DNA of 41,034 bases. Source: JACCVG01 sp034664165 (GTDB lineage Bacteria; Actinomycetota; Thermoleophilia; Solirubrobacterales; Thermoleophilaceae). Below the pieces are notes generated by a model. That model saw only the letters and a list, made by a program, of their open reading frames with translations, was not told where the DNA came from and did not search any database. The stretch is from positions 1 to 41,034 of the forward strand of contig JAXDIE010000016.1 in assembly GCA_034664165.1 (NCBI GenBank), written 5' to 3'. Shown here in pieces: positions 39,210 to 41,034 of the stretch (positions within the stretch are counted from its first letter, which is position 1; each line of letters opens with the position of its first letter). The position numbers and the translations under genes were made by a program.

Positions 39210-39451
39210 TGCCGCGTCGCTTCCCGATCGCCCAGTGGCCCAACCCGCCGCTGTGGGCCGCGATAGCGGCCTGGGTCGTCAGCCGACTGGCGGATGGACT
39301 TGCCGGAGCGATCGCCGAAGGCCTCTTCTACCTCGCGATCGGCGCCTGGGCCTACCTCGAGATCGCCGAGGGCGTGAACTGGTTCCGGCGTCTGCTCGGA
39401 GCGGTCGTCGCCGGCTACCTCGCCGTCAGGCTCGGCATGCGGCTGGTCTGA
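39209..39451 (+). CDS. Small membrane protein closing the dioxygenase-P450 operon
   Basis: An 80-residue hydrophobic protein with two to three membrane segments (about residues 14-30, 36-52 and 60-78: AAIAAWVVSRLADGLAGAIA and LLGAVVAGYLAVRLGMRL). Its ATG overlaps the P450 stop (TGATG), so it is translationally coupled. The family is unknown. It might anchor the operon's enzymes at the membrane where fatty acids are; that is inference from context only. Confidence 0.7.
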   Translation: MPRRFPIAQWPNPPLWAAIAAWVVSRLADGLAGAIAEGLFYLAIGAWAYLEIAEGVNWFRRLLGAVVAGYLAVRLGMRLV

Positions 39452-39472
39452 CGGCCCATCGCGGGTTTGGGC

Positions 39473-39478
39473 TAGCCT
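39473..39478 (+). promoter_or_regulatory. -10 element of the frameshifted gene
   Basis: TAGCCT ends 6 bases before the ATG at 39485; leaderless spacing. Confidence 0.4.
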
Positions 39479-39484
39479 CGGGAC

Positions 39485-40131
39485 ATGGCCGACTGGGTCA
39501 CGATCTCATCGCTTGCGACCGCCGGCGGAACCCTCGTCCTGGCGATCGCCACATACGCGTCGGTGCGTTCAGCCAACCGCTCGGCTCGGGTCGCCGAGCT
39601 GGCACTTCAGGAACAGCGGCGCCCCGTGCTCGTGAATTCGAATGCCGATGACCGAACACAGGCGATCCCTTTCGTCGATGCCGCCGCGGTGGAGGTCCCC
39701 GGAGGGGGCGCCGTCATCAACGCCACCCCCGAGGCCGTCTATCTGGTGGCGAGCCTGCGCAACGTCGGGTCGGGGCTGGCGGTGTGCAGGCGTGGCAGAG
39801 CACCGGGCCCATAGAGCCGCAGCTGCACGACCAGGCGGTTCGCGAGGGCGCGCCTGATGTCGAGGGATTCAGGCCGCTGATCCGCGACCAGTACATCGCG
39901 CCCGGTGACATCGGCATATGGCAGGCGGCGATCCGCGACACCGCCGATCCGTTGTTCACGGAGATCACCGAGGCCGCCGCCGGCGACCGGACCCTGTCGG
40001 TGGACCTCCTCTACACCGACCAGGTCGGGGGTCAGCGGACAGTCAGCCGGTTTGGGCTGCGCCCTGACGATGGCGGGTGGTTCGTGGCAGCCGCCCGTCA
40101 CTGGTATCTGGACGGCGACGCCCCGCGCTGA
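39485..40131 (+). pseudogene. Frameshifted gene for a membrane-anchored protein of unknown function
   Basis: The first frame (39485 to about 39784) encodes an N-terminal membrane helix (VTISSLATAGGTLVLAIATY), then RSANRSARVAELALQEQRRP and VYLVASLRNVGSGLAV. It then turns into a short out-of-frame tail. A second frame, shifted by -1, continues from about 39784 to 40131 with QAWQSTGPIEP, LIRDQYIAPGDIGIWQAAIR, LSVDLLYTDQVGGQRTVSRF and a C-terminal WFVAAARHWYLDGD. Adding one base between 39784 and 39785 (for example GTG CTG CAG GCG TGG) joins them smoothly as AVLQAW. The whole would be about 215 residues. It is either a recent one-base deletion or a sequencing error; no slippery heptamer is present for programmed frameshifting. 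Confidence 0.7.
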
Positions 40132-40149
40132 CGATGTGCGTCTGTGTCT

Positions 40150-40155
40150 TACAGT
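40150..40155 (+). promoter_or_regulatory. -10 element of the cupin gene
   Basis: TACAGT lies 28 bases before the ATG at 40184, and AGGAAG (40174-40179) serves as ribosome binding site; a leadered promoter, in contrast to most genes here. Confidence 0.4.
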
Positions 40156-40183
40156 CGCAACAACCCGAACGATAGGAAGAGCC

Positions 40184-40582
40184 ATGGAGTTCTGGCAACT
40201 CGATTCGCTGGCCCTCGAGCCACACAGCCCGAAGATTCTCTCCTCGACCAGCGCTGCGCGCACGATTCTCGTGAACCTCCCCGAGGGCGAGGCCCTCGAG
40301 GAGCATGAAGTGCATGAGCGCGCATTCGTGATCCTGGTCTCTGGTCAGGCCGAGGTGACCACACCGGCCGGTGATACAGAGACCGGCGGCGCGGGCCTGA
40401 TGATCGAGTTCGCGCCCGGCGAGCGTCACGCGGTCCGGGCGCTGTCAGACGTTCGACTGCTCCTGGTGCTCGCGCCATGGCCCGGAGCGGGCCACCCCGG
40501 CGCCCTGACCCTCGACGAAAAGGCCGCGGTGCGCGACCGGGCAGCGGAGCAGGAGATCGGCACGGCAGGGCAAGGTCACTGA
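40184..40582 (+). CDS. Single-domain cupin protein
   Basis: A 132-residue protein with a cupin barrel: LPEGEALEEHEVHERAFVIL is cupin motif 1 with a His/Glu-rich metal site, followed by SGQAEVTTPAGD, and motif 2 is IEFAPGERHAVRALSDVRLL. The C-terminal tail (TLDEKAAVRDRAAEQEIG) is helical and charged. Such small cupins often act as sugar or signal-binding proteins or metal-dependent enzymes; no role can be given. The end overlaps the convergent TetR gene by seven bases. Confidence 0.85.
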   Translation: MEFWQLDSLALEPHSPKILSSTSAARTILVNLPEGEALEEHEVHERAFVILVSGQAEVTTPAGDTETGGAGLMIEFAPGERHAVRALSDVRLLLVLAPWPGAGHPGALTLDEKAAVRDRAAEQEIGTAGQGH

Positions 40583-41034
40583 TCGTCCGCGATCCGATGG
40601 AAGAGGCCGACCAGCTCGTCGATGATCTCCTCGCCGGTGAGGTCCAGCTCGCCTTCGACCGAGGCAAGCCCGACCTCGGCGATGGCGCCCGCAAACGCGT
40701 AGGCGCGCAGGCGGAGCAAGGGGTCAACCACCTGGTCGTCGGCGATGGTGGAGGCGAACCACAGCTCAACGGCGCGGCGGGCGAACCCGGCGCGCCGTCC
40801 CGCCAGCGCTGAGGTTCGGCCCTCGACGGCGAGCAGGCGAACGACCCGCGGGTCGCCGAGGAGCGCGTTGGCGTGCGCGGTCAGCGCGGGTCGCGGGTCA
40901 CGGCCGCCGCCCGCGACGATGGCCGGGGCGATCTGCTCGGCGAGCCGGCCGGTGACCTGATCGAAGACAGCGACCGCGAGCTCGTCGATGGTCGCAAAGC
41001 TCTCGTAGAAGTAGCGCTTCGTGAGGCCGGCCTG
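40576..41034 (-). CDS. TetR-family regulator, C-terminal part (runs off the window)
   Basis: An open frame enters from the right edge and ends at a TGA at 40578-40576; 152 residues are visible. The first residues, AGLTKRYFYESFATIDELAV, are the end of a TetR helix-turn-helix domain (the usual recognition helix ends with a Tyr-Phe-Tyr turn). The rest is a helical ligand domain (DPRVVRLLAVEGRTSAL, LRAYAFAGAIAEVGLA, EEIIDELVGLFHRIADD). The N-terminal 40 or so residues lie outside the window. The target is unknown. Confidence 0.8.
   Translation of the reverse strand, partial: QAGLTKRYFYESFATIDELAVAVFDQVTGRLAEQIAPAIVAGGGRDPRPALTAHANALLGDPRVVRLLAVEGRTSALAGRRAGFARRAVELWFASTIADDQVVDPLLRLRAYAFAGAIAEVGLASVEGELDLTGEEIIDELVGLFHRIADDQ

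Overview
The window reads as a chromosomal segment of a high-GC actinobacterium, most likely of class Thermoleophilia (Solirubrobacterales-like). This rests on codon and base composition, the mycobacterial-type CysO/CysM/Mec cysteine system, two tandem exported proteins with the SPAL..A..ALFAAL.GGAYA start that I associate with this class, and many promoters of the actinobacterial TANNNT type placed just before start codons. The lineage is an inference. I see no insertion sequence, prophage, CRISPR array, tRNA or rRNA, and no gene-free stretch over 300 bases.

Layout. 1-5 kb: a VOC protein, the sulfur carrier CysO, a membrane Ser/Thr kinase with a Kelch propeller, and two exported proteins. 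5-10.6 kb (minus strand): a large secreted metzincin-like, Ig-like, calcium-repeat protein, a heparinase II/III-like protein and a nitrilase-family amidase. 10.6-16.4 kb (mostly plus): CysM, two tandem exported paralogues, TatA (minus), the JAMM protease Mec overlapping a DUF2007-like membrane protein, and two acyl-CoA dehydrogenases. 16.4-20.8 kb (minus): a gluzincin-like protein, a secreted penicillin-acylase-family Ntn hydrolase and a DUF1802 protein. 20.9-26.0 kb (minus): a tightly coupled operon of creatininase-family amidohydrolase, HyuA, HyuB and a 3-hydroxyisobutyrate-dehydrogenase-type reductase. 26.1-33.2 kb: a small zinc-binding-type protein, NadB, an HDAC-family deacetylase coupled to a membrane adenylate cyclase, LemA-HtpX, and a methyltransferase. 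33.2-34.5 kb: an unknown membrane protein with a group II truncated haemoglobin. 34.5-39.5 kb: a TetR regulator divergent from a five-gene operon of a 60-aa protein, an unknown 217-aa protein, an alpha-dioxygenase-like haem peroxidase, a cytochrome P450 and a small membrane protein. 39.5-41 kb: a frameshifted gene, a cupin and the C-terminal part of another TetR regulator.

Most interesting points. (1) The alpha-dioxygenase/P450 pair has overlapping reading frames, sits under its own TetR regulator, and looks like an unfused counterpart of fungal dioxygenase-P450 oxylipin synthases. (2) All three parts of the CysO-dependent cysteine pathway are present but scattered over 13 kb, and CysO ends in Gly-Gly-Arg rather than Gly-Gly. 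(3) At least 14 genes have a TANNNT -10 element 6 to 10 bases before the start codon, which predicts leaderless mRNAs as a main mode of expression here.
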